NCBI RefSeq assembly: GCF_039614845.1
Contig: NZ_JBDIML010000005.1
Location: forward strand, 124,001-188,000
Length of the DNA: 64,000 nucleotides
Reading direction: 5' to 3'
From: Ornithinibacillus xuwenensis
GTDB taxonomy: Bacteria > Bacillota > Bacilli > Bacillales > Amphibacillaceae
Shown: in pieces, positions 41,817 through 50,705 of the stretch
Numbering within the stretch: position 1 is the first letter of the stretch
Layout: the number at the start of each line of letters is the position of its first letter
Made by a program: the position numbers and the translations under genes
The notes under the pieces: model-generated
Seen by the model: only the letters and a program-made list of their open reading frames with translations
Told to the model about the DNA's origin: nothing
Databases searched by the model: none

Positions 41817-42584
41817 CTAACCTTTAAGCTTATTACTATATACAGATGTTATTGGCTGAAAATCATTAAACCGGTAAAGCTGAGCTGGAGTTTTAGAATA
41901 GCGATTTGACTTTTTGAGCTTTCCATTTTCTGTTACAGCCTCAAGAAAAGGCAGTGTAGGCGCTTTTCTGAAGAAGGCAGCATCTGCTTTTATCGATGGG
42001 TCATCCAAAACTGTTAATAACACGCCTTGAAGCTCCGATAATACAAATTCTTTAGGTAAAAAGTGTTTGGCAAGAGTGGTTAAGGCCATGTCCTTTTTGA
42101 TGAACCAAATTGCGTCATCAATAATTTGTCGATGGTCAAAAGCAAGATTAAGTTCAAGAGCATCTTCAATTGTAAATAGCTGAATATCGGAAGCATGCTT
42201 AGTAGTTTTACGACTCTTAAGGAACTCTTCATTCGCAATTACATAATGAGCATTTGACAATATCCAGCCTCTTTCATCTCGACCAGGTGAATCATAGACT
42301 CCAAAATGCTTAATCCGCAATCCGCTAACTCCAGTTTCTTCATAAAGCTTTCGCTCAGCAGCTTGGATAGCTGTTTCACTCGAACGAACAAATCCACCAG
42401 GTAATGCCCATTTTCCAGCTTCTATGTTTAATTTTCCTTCATGGTCACGATCACTTCGTTTTATTAACATAATTTTTAAATTTTTCTTCAGGGGTTTATA
42501 CTGCCCGTTACTCTCTGAGGTTATCGTAAAAACTGCTATATCACTTGTATAACCATCAGGTGTAATAAATTTGTTTGAAACCAT
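41817..42584 (-). CDS. nrtR: NrtR: Nudix-related transcriptional regulator of NAD metabolism
   Basis: A 255-aa protein with an N-terminal Nudix-like domain (residues about 15-150) and a C-terminal winged helix (LPKEFVLSELQGVLLTVLDD, PAQLYRF). The Nudix box reads GGFVRSSETAIQAAERKLYE then ETG, with Lys in place of the usual Glu after the Arg, so hydrolase activity may be lost. NrtR regulators bind ADP-ribose or related NAD metabolites and repress NAD genes, here pnuC and nadR. ATG 42584 has AGAGGTG 6 nt upstream; the GTG upstream is part of that SD. A palindrome overlapping the promoter is its likely operator. Confidence 0.88.
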   Translation of the reverse strand: MVSNKFITPDGYTSDIAVFTITSESNGQYKPLKKNLKIMLIKRSDRDHEGKLNIEAGKWALPGGFVRSSETAIQAAERKLYEETGVSGLRIKHFGVYDSPGRDERGWILSNAHYVIANEEFLKSRKTTKHASDIQLFTIEDALELNLAFDHRQIIDDAIWFIKKDMALTTLAKHFLPKEFVLSELQGVLLTVLDDPSIKADAAFFRKAPTLPFLEAVTENGKLKKSNRYSKTPAQLYRFNDFQPITSVYSNKLKG

Positions 42585-42602
42585 TTTAACCACCTCTTTT
42601 AA

Positions 42603-42657
42603 TTAACAAAATGTTAATTGTTAATTAAAGTGTATTGTATTAATTATTTCTAGTCAA
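42603..42657 (-). promoter_or_regulatory. promoter and NrtR-like operator of nrtR-pnuC-nadR
   Basis: On the minus strand TTGACT (complement of 42652-42657), a 17-bp spacer and TACACT (complement of 42629-42634) form a promoter. Downstream of the -10 is the palindrome TTAACAAAATGTTAA (42603-42617), within the larger repeat of TTAATT/TTAACA units. A regulator bound here would block initiation. Binding by NrtR is inferred. Confidence 0.7.
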
Positions 42658-42684
42658 GCAAATTTTGGAAAAACATTTTTTAAC

Positions 42685-42731
42685 GCAGAAAAATACACGA
42701 CCATCAATACGTATGGTCGTGCAATTTTTTT
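42685..42731. terminator. terminator of the hpaB-like gene
   Basis: CACGACCAT and ATGGTCGTG form a perfect 9-bp stem; T-rich sequence follows on both strands (CAATTTTTTTC and TATTTTTC). It lies about 100 bp after the hydroxylase stop. Confidence 0.85.
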
Positions 42732-42828
42732 CAACCTGCTATAATTCATTTTAAAGTCCAATTATTGTTCGCCAATTATTTATTGAAAGTATTCAGTAGT
42801 TTTTTACCTGCCAAACTACATGATACGA

Positions 42829-44268
42829 TTAATCTTGCTCCAAGAATTCTTTTACCAGATTAATGGAACTCTCTCTTTTATAATCTGTATATAACTGATT
42901 CGCAAGTCGAACAGGATCCCCAAAAAAGAATCTTTCATATAATTGTTGTCTTGAACCAAAAGCACTCATAGACAAATCCCATGCTAAACGAAACAATTTA
43001 ACCTTGTCATACCCATCCTGATTTGCAGATTGTAAATGCTTTTTTAAGTCATCACCTATGTCTGCTTGAAAGTCCTGTTCATTCGGAATAGCTACTAACC
43101 CACTTGCACTCATTAGCTGGATAATTTCCATTAATCGAGGATAGATTTTTGGATAATAATTAACTGCAGCTAGCAATGGGTTAGGATCTGGCATCATGCT
43201 TCCCCATTGATTAATTTTGGCATTTTTTTCAGACTGGTATAGAAACCCCTTCATTGTCTCTAAGGCAATCGCTACCTCTGAAAATTTTTCTTTTATATGC
43301 TGGTATTCACTAATATTAATGCTTTTAATAATTAACTCAATTGTCCCCAGAATAAACTCTGTTTTAATTACATTTTTAGAAACAACTTGATGTGCTATAT
43401 GCTCAAAAAAATGGCTTTGCGTATATAAAAGGCTATTTACCACCAGATTACCATGCAAAAATACTCGTTCCCATGGAACAAGTACATCATCAAAAAGAAC
43501 CACGGCATCCATTTCATCGTATCTAGAGCCGAGTGGGTGATCATAATGAGAATCCTTATAGGCAAAGGATTCACGACAGATAAATGTTAACCCAGGAGTA
43601 TCACATGGAATAGCAAAGGCATAAGCAAAAGCATCATCGTTTGCATTTGAACCGATTGGATAAACAAGAATCTCATCCGTCATTCCCGCTTGTGTTGCTA
43701 AAATTCGTGATCCATTAATAATAATTCCTTCTTCTGTTTCTTTTATCATTCGTGCCGCTATGTTCTCACTAGCTACGCCCTTTTTAGAACGGTCGTTTTG
43801 AGGCTTTACAAAGACATGAGTTAAGGATAAGTCATTTTCTCTGATGTACTCATAATAGTTTCTCATGTTTTCTGCACATTGGTCATCTTCGACACTAAAA
43901 AGGTCAGAAGCCGCATTTAAGACCATTAAGATAGTATTCATATAATCAGGAGATCTTCCCATCATTCCTGCATGAGCCTTTGCCCATTCCTGAATCATGA
44001 GCCTTCTTTTCTCTAAATCTTCCTTTGTCTTCGGATCTAGAAAGGAGGTACCGATAAGATTTCCTGACTTTGGAGATTCAAAAGTCATCAAATCTTTTAG
44101 TTCTTGCTTGTGCTGAAGGTCATATAGCTTAGCTTGGCTAGCCATTACTCCCTTAAAAGCTGGATGTTCTGAAATATTTCCCGTTATACGGTTTCCATCT
44201 ATCCAAATATTTGTATTTCGTTTATTGATTCGATCAATGTATTGCTTCCCAGTTGAAATACCCATCAT
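42829..44268 (-). CDS. 4-hydroxyphenylacetate 3-hydroxylase-like flavoprotein (HpaB)
   Basis: A 479-aa flavin-dependent monooxygenase of the HpaB/acyl-CoA-dehydrogenase-like class. HpaB uses FADH2 from a separate reductase to hydroxylate 4-hydroxyphenylacetate to homoprotocatechuate. Visible parts are GKQYIDRINKRNTNIWIDGN, LGSRYDEMDAVVLFDDVLVP, and LMEIIQLMSASGLVAIPNEQ near the end. No reductase (hpaC) or meta-cleavage genes are adjacent, so the reductase and true substrate are unknown. The gene lies next to ssrA, an unusual position. ATG follows AAAGGAG. Confidence 0.87.
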   Translation of the reverse strand: MMGISTGKQYIDRINKRNTNIWIDGNRITGNISEHPAFKGVMASQAKLYDLQHKQELKDLMTFESPKSGNLIGTSFLDPKTKEDLEKRRLMIQEWAKAHAGMMGRSPDYMNTILMVLNAASDLFSVEDDQCAENMRNYYEYIRENDLSLTHVFVKPQNDRSKKGVASENIAARMIKETEEGIIINGSRILATQAGMTDEILVYPIGSNANDDAFAYAFAIPCDTPGLTFICRESFAYKDSHYDHPLGSRYDEMDAVVLFDDVLVPWERVFLHGNLVVNSLLYTQSHFFEHIAHQVVSKNVIKTEFILGTIELIIKSINISEYQHIKEKFSEVAIALETMKGFLYQSEKNAKINQWGSMMPDPNPLLAAVNYYPKIYPRLMEIIQLMSASGLVAIPNEQDFQADIGDDLKKHLQSANQDGYDKVKLFRLAWDLSMSAFGSRQQLYERFFFGDPVRLANQLYTDYKRESSINLVKEFLEQD

Positions 44269-44404
44269 AACATTCTCCTTTTACGAGAAAATTTCTATAA
44301 ATTATAGGTATGACCATAAGCTAAATGGGTGCCTTTTCTTCTTTCATTTTTAACAAATAAATGAAATTAATTTGTTTCTCCTTGGAAATCTAAGTAAATA
44401 ATAT

Positions 44405-44450
44405 TCAATAAAAAAAGACATAAGCTTTCATTTTTGAAAACTTATGCCTT
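44405..44450 (-). terminator. tmRNA terminator
   Basis: GCATAAGTTTTCA and TGAAAGCTTATG pair on the minus strand, followed by TCTTTTTTTATTG, about 40 bp after the tmRNA 3' end. Confidence 0.88.
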
Positions 44451-44487
44451 AATCGGATAAAAATAAAAAAACCACCAACATATGTAT

Positions 44488-44850
44488 TGGTGGAGACGGT
44501 GGGAATCGAACCCACGTCCAAAGGTATCGGCACTCAGGCTTCTACACGTGTAGTTGGTATATTATCCTTCGCTATCTCTTCAGCGTACCAACACGCTTCC
44601 GAGTAGCTAGTCTGATTAATTTCAACGCTCATCCTCAGACTGCGGATGACCGTATAGCCCGCTTAAGTTGAGACCCTTCAATCCACTCCACGGGCGAGAG
44701 TGGGAAGGATCCTTTAGCTAGTGCTTACGCAGCTGCTAAAGAAAGATTGTTTTGTTTGCCAGTTATATTTAGGCGAATAACGTTTTACGAGTCGTAACCT
44801 CGACGCGCAACCTGAGCTCGACCTACCCCTGTCGAATCCGTAACGTCCCC
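44488..44850 (-). ncRNA. ssrA: transfer-messenger RNA (tmRNA)
   Basis: A 363-nt tmRNA that rescues stalled ribosomes and tags the nascent chain for proteolysis. On the minus strand it begins GGGGACGTTACGGATTCGAC, runs through the tRNA-like acceptor, and ends GGTTCGATTCCCACCG...CCACCA with the T-loop GTTCGATTC. The tag ORF (44725-44760) encodes GKQNNLSLAAA then TAA, so the tag is AGKQNNLSLAAA. The 3' CCA is encoded. Its cofactor smpB lies downstream of it in genome order at 46.8 kb. Confidence 0.97.
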
Positions 44851-45007
44851 ATAAAAGGAAAACGCTCGGGAATATATCGAGCACTTATTAGATTTAATTG
44901 TTTATCGCTTATCTGCGACATGTTTTATTATAACATATCACCATACATTTTCAAGGTCTCTTCTATGGGATGTTTTCCCAAAGACACAAGCGTTTTCCAA
45001 TTAATAC

Positions 45008-46678
45008 TTAATTTGAGTCAAGTATATGTTCAATTACAAGCTTGGTCAGGTTTGGTACAGTCTCCATCGAATAATCTATTTCGACTCGTTCAAGCTTTTT
45101 ATGTGCGTCCATTCCATACGGACCAATATTAATTACGGGAACATCAATTTCACGAATCGCATCATAATCCACGTAATGCTTTGTACCCCATCCTGGATTA
45201 TTTGTCTTCACTGCTTCAATTGCTTCTTCATCATCACTTATTGCCAAAAAGCTCATATCGGATATATATGGGAAAAAGTTCTTTACGACAATGGGATGTT
45301 CATAGGAATCCTTCATTCTTATGACCGCTTCTTGAAGAGCGTCATCTAAACGTCGTTCTTTTTCTGTTTTGCCAGTTAGTTGAACACGCGGATAATATAA
45401 GGATGAATAGAACAAGATAATAGCTGGATTTTTATCCTCCATCCATTTCCAAGCTTCTTCAACAACCTTTATGGCATACATCCGTGTATCAAGTGAATTA
45501 TCATGCAATAAATCTTGTTTAAATGACTTCATGGATTCGATATAGTCATCACCATGTGCTTTTACTAACATATGATTCATTTCTTCAAAGGTATAAACAC
45601 GCGGATTCCAAGGAACCCCTGTATAAGAATCACCTGTTAACTTGCAATATTCCTTGTAGCTATTAGCCAATGAATCCAGTGCACGCTGAAATGCGATGTC
45701 TGCTTGCTCCTTTAAAATAGAAAGTGCTTCTTTTGGTGTCCAGGAATGAAGAAAAAAATTGTAATACACAAATGCCCCTAAAGCTGTTTGTACAGTGTAA
45801 GTAGTTTTTAAATCGGATTGCTTTAACGCGACAGGCGGCAGTGTGTATTCTCCATATGCTTCATTACAGAGCGCAGGATTATAGCTTATTTGCTTCGTTA
45901 GTTCAGCAGCAAGATAGTTTGGATCGATTCCTTCAAATGCCGCTCCTACATGCGTTTCCGCTCCTGCAATATAAAAAGTAGGGAGTAGCTTTCCAACTGT
46001 TCCTTTATAAATATAACGATTTGGATCCCCTTCGTAAAGTGGTGCAACAAAATCTGAATTAATCGATCCGACATAATCAAACTGATGCTCCTGCTTCCAC
46101 CTTTTTAATGTGGTCAATGCGGAAAGAACCCCGTGAGATCCGTCTTCTTCATCACACTCAGCAACGAGCACAAGATTACCATCCAATTGATCTGGATGAT
46201 TGGAAAAGTAATTCAATAGAAATAAATTACTCGCAAGCCCGCTTTTCATATCTAAAGCTCCACGACCAAATAACCATTTATCAGGGTTTAGATGATTTTG
46301 GGCTGACTTCGGAATTTCTTCAGACTTCAATAATTCCATCCACTCATCTGGAAGAAATGCATACTCTTCTAATTGATTAAAATCATCTACTCCTACCGTA
46401 TCCATATGACCGAGCATAATAACGGTTCGATTACTTGTACCTTTCGTACCTTTTACAAAGGCTAGTACATTATAGCGTTCCCTCTCATCATCCTCTGTTT
46501 GTTCAATAACGACATGGTTAGGATTCTCTTGAAAATATGGATAAGAAGAGATCAGTGTATATAGCGAATGAGCAAGTACGCTTTCCCCTTCTGTATTAAC
46601 AATGCTTCGAATCGTTATTAACTGCTTCGTAAGGTTCAAAACATCATCCCGGCAATTCAGCATAAATGAATTTTCCAT
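45008..46678 (-). CDS. rocB: M20-family peptidase, RocB-like
   Basis: A 556-aa zinc metallopeptidase of family M20 similar in length to B. subtilis RocB (about 566 aa), a protein of arginine utilisation. Metal and catalytic motifs are VIMLGHMDTVGVDD (first His and catalytic Asp), LFGRGALDMKSGLASN (bridging Asp), and LVAECDEEDGSHGVLSA (Glu pair). ATG 46678 has AAAGGAG 8 nt upstream. It stands between ssrA and smpB with no other roc genes nearby, so an arginine role is uncertain. It is probably cytosolic. Confidence 0.82.
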   Translation of the reverse strand: MENSFMLNCRDDVLNLTKQLITIRSIVNTEGESVLAHSLYTLISSYPYFQENPNHVVIEQTEDDERERYNVLAFVKGTKGTSNRTVIMLGHMDTVGVDDFNQLEEYAFLPDEWMELLKSEEIPKSAQNHLNPDKWLFGRGALDMKSGLASNLFLLNYFSNHPDQLDGNLVLVAECDEEDGSHGVLSALTTLKRWKQEHQFDYVGSINSDFVAPLYEGDPNRYIYKGTVGKLLPTFYIAGAETHVGAAFEGIDPNYLAAELTKQISYNPALCNEAYGEYTLPPVALKQSDLKTTYTVQTALGAFVYYNFFLHSWTPKEALSILKEQADIAFQRALDSLANSYKEYCKLTGDSYTGVPWNPRVYTFEEMNHMLVKAHGDDYIESMKSFKQDLLHDNSLDTRMYAIKVVEEAWKWMEDKNPAIILFYSSLYYPRVQLTGKTEKERRLDDALQEAVIRMKDSYEHPIVVKNFFPYISDMSFLAISDDEEAIEAVKTNNPGWGTKHYVDYDAIREIDVPVINIGPYGMDAHKKLERVEIDYSMETVPNLTKLVIEHILDSN

Positions 46679-46748
46679 TAGACATTCTCCTTTTTTAGAA
46701 TAGAATATAACCCTCTTACACATAGTTTACATATTCAGGGGATAAATC

Positions 46749-46782
46749 AAATCCACCAGCTAAGGTATCGCTTAACTGATGG
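46749..46782 (-). terminator. smpB terminator
   Basis: CCATCAGTTAAG and CTTAGCTGGTGG pair across CGATAC with two G-U pairs, then ATTTGATTT on the minus strand. It lies 9 bp after the smpB stop. Confidence 0.7.
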
Positions 46783-46790
46783 AATTTTGA

Positions 46791-47258
46791 TTAACGATTA
46801 TAATCTTTGATAGCACGGTCAATATCCCGCTTCATCTGCTTCTTCTTTAAATCCTCACGTTTGTCGAATTTCTTTTTCCCTTTACCAAGTCCAATTAACA
46901 CCTTAGCAAACCCATTTTTAATATAAATCTTCAATGGTACAAGCGCATATCCCTCTTGCTGGGTTAAGCCAATCAATGTATCTATTTGCTTACGGTGTAG
47001 CAGCAACTTTCTTGATCTTGTTGGATCGTGATTAAAGCGATTCCCTTGCTCATATTCAGAAATGTGCAAGTTAATCAGTTGAACTTCACCACGTCTGTCA
47101 ATTCTTGCATGTGAATCCTTTAAATTGACACGCCCAGCTCGAAGCGATTTAATCTCTGTTCCTTGTAAAACAATACCTGCTTCATATGTATCTTCTATAA
47201 AATAGTCATGTGACGCTTTTTTATTTTGTGCAATAACTTTACCTTCACCTTTAGGCAT
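46791..47258 (-). CDS. smpB: SsrA-binding protein SmpB
   Basis: A 155-aa RNA-binding protein that delivers tmRNA to stalled ribosomes. It has IAQNKKASHDYFIEDTYEAG, VLQGTEIKSLRAGRVNLKDS, LHISEYEQGN and the C-terminal Lys-rich tail GLGKGKKKFDKREDLKKKQM then KRDIDRAIK, which enters the decoding centre. ATG follows GGAGGG. The length is typical. Together with ssrA and rnr it forms the trans-translation module. Confidence 0.98.
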   Translation of the reverse strand: MPKGEGKVIAQNKKASHDYFIEDTYEAGIVLQGTEIKSLRAGRVNLKDSHARIDRRGEVQLINLHISEYEQGNRFNHDPTRSRKLLLHRKQIDTLIGLTQQEGYALVPLKIYIKNGFAKVLIGLGKGKKKFDKREDLKKKQMKRDIDRAIKDYNR

Positions 47259-47327
47259 CTCTAGCCCTCCTACAACTTCCGTGACCTCAATTTTAACAAA
47301 TTTCGAATGGTTATTCCAATGAGAAAT

Positions 47328-47358
47328 GTAAAAGTGGAACTCCGAAAAGGAATCCCAC
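47328..47358 (-). terminator. zupT terminator
   Basis: On the minus strand AGTGGgAtTCC and GGAgTTCCACT pair across TTTTC, followed by TTTACATTTC, 11 bp after the transporter stop. Confidence 0.6.
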
Positions 47359-47368
47359 TACTGAAATA

Positions 47369-48175
47369 CTACAACAATAATAAACTTAAAGCCATTAATG
47401 CCATCCCACTGATTAAACCATAGATGGAAACGTGGGCCTCATCATACTTTTTCGCAGCTGGAAGCAGCTCATCTAAGGATATGAATACCATTATCCCCGC
47501 TACACTAGCAAAGATTATTCCAAACATTATATCCGATAAAAACGGCATCAGAATAAGAAACGCCACAATTGCTCCAATTGGTTCTGCAAGTCCCGATAAG
47601 AAGGAAAATTTAAAGGCTCTCTTTTTATCATTTGTAGCAAAATAAATCGGAACGGAAACGGCAATCCCCTCAGGTATGTTATGGATTGCAATAGCAACTG
47701 CTATGGCAAAACCTAATGCTGGATCTTCAATGGCAGAAATAAATGTCGCAATTCCCTCTGGAAAGTTGTGAATGCCAATTGCAAGAGCCGTAAACACTCC
47801 CATTTTTAATAGCTCTGGGTTTTTAGAATCTAACCCATTGGTTTTCATATCTTCTACTTTTTTCAGTTCGTGCGGATTCGATTTAGAAGGAACAAACCGA
47901 TCAATTAATGCGATTAACAGCATACCAGCGAAGAAGGAACTAACGGTTAGCCATTGTCCTCCTTCTTTCCCTAACTCTGCTACCAATGAATCCTGCGCTT
48001 TTACAAAAATCTCAATCATTGACACATAAATCATCACACCAGCAGAAAAACCTAGTGCAAACGATAAAAATTTCGTGTTGGTTGTTTTAGCAAAAAATGC
48101 TAACAAACTTCCAATTCCGGTTGCTAAACCAGCAAATAATGTGAATAGGAATGCAACTATCACATCATGTGACAT
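47369..48175 (-). CDS. zupT: ZIP-family divalent metal transporter
   Basis: A 268-aa ZIP transporter that takes up Zn, Fe, Mn or related ions. Eight helices are predicted; the conserved metal sites are HNFPEGIATFISAIEDPALG and IAIHNIPEGIAVSVPIYFAT, the paired H-N-x-P-E-G motifs of helices IV and V. GSLLAFFAKTTNTKFLSFAL is in the first half. It is encoded between rnr and smpB, where related genomes have none. Metal specificity is unknown. Confidence 0.92.
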   Translation of the reverse strand: MSHDVIVAFLFTLFAGLATGIGSLLAFFAKTTNTKFLSFALGFSAGVMIYVSMIEIFVKAQDSLVAELGKEGGQWLTVSSFFAGMLLIALIDRFVPSKSNPHELKKVEDMKTNGLDSKNPELLKMGVFTALAIGIHNFPEGIATFISAIEDPALGFAIAVAIAIHNIPEGIAVSVPIYFATNDKKRAFKFSFLSGLAEPIGAIVAFLILMPFLSDIMFGIIFASVAGIMVFISLDELLPAAKKYDEAHVSIYGLISGMALMALSLLLL

Positions 48176-48316
48176 TTCCTTCTCCCTTTCTATGTTGTGC
48201 TACCTAATTTGTTTTTCCTAAAGGAAACTTTTTTAGTTATAGATATATACTATTCGATAACCCAAAAATGTGCAATAAAAATATTTTAAAAATTATGATG
48301 GTTACACTATCGATAA

Positions 48317-48358
48317 AAAATAGACTAACTCTGTTCAACAACGAGACAGAATTAGTCT
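48317..48358 (-). terminator. rnr terminator
   Basis: ATAGACTAATTCTGTCTC and the complementary GAACAGAGTTAGTCTAT form a 14-bp interrupted stem followed by TTTTTTATCG on the minus strand. Confidence 0.88.
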
Positions 48359-48382
48359 ATGCAGCTAGCACAACTACTGCGC

Positions 48383-50653
48383 TTACTTTCTTTTACGAGT
48401 CTTTGGTTTTTTAGACTTCGAACCAGGCTTATTTGACTTTGGTGCGGGCTTATTAGAATTACCACGAGCCCCTTTATTATTTTCCTTATTTGGCTTTGGT
48501 TTGCCAGGTTTCCCTTGCTTTCCTCCACCAATGATTTCAAAGTCAATAGCATGCTCATCCATGTTAACCCCAGTAACACGAACCTTGACTTCTTGCCCAA
48601 TACGGTATACTTTACCGGTTCGTTCTCCAATCATTGCATAATGACGCTCATCAAAATGATAGTAATCATCGGTTAAAAAGCTAACATGAACTAGCCCTTC
48701 AATGGTGTTCTCCAATTCAACAAATAGCCCGAAGCTTGTCACAGAGCTAATGACACCTGTGAATTCCTCACCAATACGGTCCTGCATATATTCTGCCTTT
48801 TTTAAATCATCTGTATCACGTTCTGCATCTACAGCAGTCCGTTCTTGTTCAGATGAATGCCTTGCAATCTCCGGTAATTTTTCCTTCCATGCACCAATAG
48901 TTTTTGCATCCAGACTTTTTTCAATCAAATACGTACGGATTAAACGGTGGACAATTAAATCTGGATATCGCCTGATTGGTGATGTGAAGTGAGTATAGAA
49001 TTCTGTTGCAAGCCCAAAGTGGCCAATACCTTGTGGATCATATTTTGCCTGCTTCATCGAACGTAGCATTAGCTTCGAGATAATCATTTCCTCCGGCTTA
49101 CCTTCTGCATCCTCCAAAACGGTCTGCAAACTTTGCGGATGTATTTCGTTCGAAGTCCCCTTCACTTTATAGCCTAATCCAGCTAAAAATTCAAAGAAAT
49201 GCTGCAGCTTACTTTGATCTGGGTCCTCGTGAATACGGTGGATAAATGGCACATCCATCCAATGGAAATGCTCTGCTACCGTCTCATTAGCCGCAAGCAT
49301 AAATTCCTCAATTAATCGTTCTGCTACAGAACGTTCGCGAATCACTACATCTGTTGCTTTTCCGTTATCGTCCACAAGAACCTTAGCTTCTTTAAAATCA
49401 AAGTCTATTGCCCCTCGTCCCATCCGCTTTGAACGTAAAATGGATGCGAGTTTCTCCATTTCTTCAAACATCGGTACTAATGGCTCGTATTTTTCACGTA
49501 GGGCTTCATCCTTCTCAACTAAAATCCGATTTACATCATGATAAGTCATTCGTTCTGTTGTCTTGATTACACTTTGGAATATTTCATGATTAACAACTTT
49601 TCCAGTAGCGTCTATTTCCATTTCACAGCTCAAGGTTAATCGGTCTACCTTAGGATTTAACGAACAGATCCCATTTGATAATCGATGTGGAATCATTGGA
49701 ATTACTCGGTCTACTAGGTATACACTGGTTCCCCGTTCTAATGCTTCCTTATCAATTGGTGAACCTTCTGTTACATAATAACTAACATCTGCAATATAAA
49801 CTCCTAGCTTATAGTTACCATTATCCAGCTTTTTCACCGTCACCGCATCATCAAGGTCTTTTGCGTCAGCACCATCTATCGTTACGATTACTTCATCTCG
49901 CAAATCTCTTCTATTTTCTATTTCTGATTCCGCAATTGTATCTGGCGTACTCATAGCTTGATCTAATACCTCAGAGGGAAAATCCATCTTGATTCCATGT
50001 TTATAAATAATGGAAATAATATCGATACCAGGATCATTTTTATGTCCTAAGATTTGCGTAATTTCGCCTTCAGCACTCATTCTATTCTCAGGATACTTCG
50101 TAATCTTGGCAATAACCTTATGCCCACTAACTGCACCATTTATTTTTCCCTTTGGTATGAAGATATCATTAGGAATTCGTTTATCATCTGCTACAACAAA
50201 CCCAAACGCCTTATTGTCCTCAAAGGTTCCAACTACTTCTGTAATCGAGCGCTCAAGGATTCTAATTACCGTTCCTTCTGGTCGACTACCAGCAGCATCT
50301 CGCTTTTCAATTCGAACAAGCACTTTATCATTATTCATAGCTGAAGCTAAATCGGAATGATGGATATACACATCTGTTTCATTCTCATCATCTGGTATAA
50401 GAAACGCAAATCCCTTTGCGTGCATTTGAATCTTTCCTCGAATTAAGTTCATTTTTTCAGGTAAGCCGAAACGATTCTTTCTCGTTCGAACTAGTTCACC
50501 ATTATGCTCCATTTCATTTAACGCTTTAATTAATTCTTTAAATTCTACTACATCGGTAATTTCTAATATTTCCTCTAGCTCATCAACTGCTAATGGTTTT
50601 GAATCATATGTCTTAAAAAACTCTCTTACCTTATCAATCATTACTTCACTCAT
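48383..50653 (-). CDS. rnr: ribonuclease R
   Basis: A 756-aa processive 3'-5' exoribonuclease that degrades structured RNA and tmRNA-released transcripts. In order it has an N-terminal winged helix, cold-shock domains (GKIQMHAKGFAFLIPDDENE, YIHHSDLASAM), the RNB catalytic domain (IDGADAKDLDDAVTVKKLDN with four catalytic Asp), and an S1 domain (GVISSVTSFGLFVELENTIE). A basic Lys/Pro/Asn tail (KPGKPKPNKENNKG, ending KPKTRKRK) follows. The length suits the family. It lies 52 bp after the carboxylesterase. Confidence 0.98.
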   Translation of the reverse strand: MSEVMIDKVREFFKTYDSKPLAVDELEEILEITDVVEFKELIKALNEMEHNGELVRTRKNRFGLPEKMNLIRGKIQMHAKGFAFLIPDDENETDVYIHHSDLASAMNNDKVLVRIEKRDAAGSRPEGTVIRILERSITEVVGTFEDNKAFGFVVADDKRIPNDIFIPKGKINGAVSGHKVIAKITKYPENRMSAEGEITQILGHKNDPGIDIISIIYKHGIKMDFPSEVLDQAMSTPDTIAESEIENRRDLRDEVIVTIDGADAKDLDDAVTVKKLDNGNYKLGVYIADVSYYVTEGSPIDKEALERGTSVYLVDRVIPMIPHRLSNGICSLNPKVDRLTLSCEMEIDATGKVVNHEIFQSVIKTTERMTYHDVNRILVEKDEALREKYEPLVPMFEEMEKLASILRSKRMGRGAIDFDFKEAKVLVDDNGKATDVVIRERSVAERLIEEFMLAANETVAEHFHWMDVPFIHRIHEDPDQSKLQHFFEFLAGLGYKVKGTSNEIHPQSLQTVLEDAEGKPEEMIISKLMLRSMKQAKYDPQGIGHFGLATEFYTHFTSPIRRYPDLIVHRLIRTYLIEKSLDAKTIGAWKEKLPEIARHSSEQERTAVDAERDTDDLKKAEYMQDRIGEEFTGVISSVTSFGLFVELENTIEGLVHVSFLTDDYYHFDERHYAMIGERTGKVYRIGQEVKVRVTGVNMDEHAIDFEIIGGGKQGKPGKPKPNKENNKGARGNSNKPAPKSNKPGSKSKKPKTRKRK

Positions 50654-50705
50654 GATTACACCTTCTTTCTCTTTTTCTAATACTTGACCGAGTATTGTTA
50701 TAATA

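Noticed and set aside
44865..44885. Small inverted repeat GCTCG/CGAGC just upstream of ssrA
   Set aside because: Arms are only 5 bp and it lies in the probable tmRNA precursor 5' flank; not separable from normal processing sequence.
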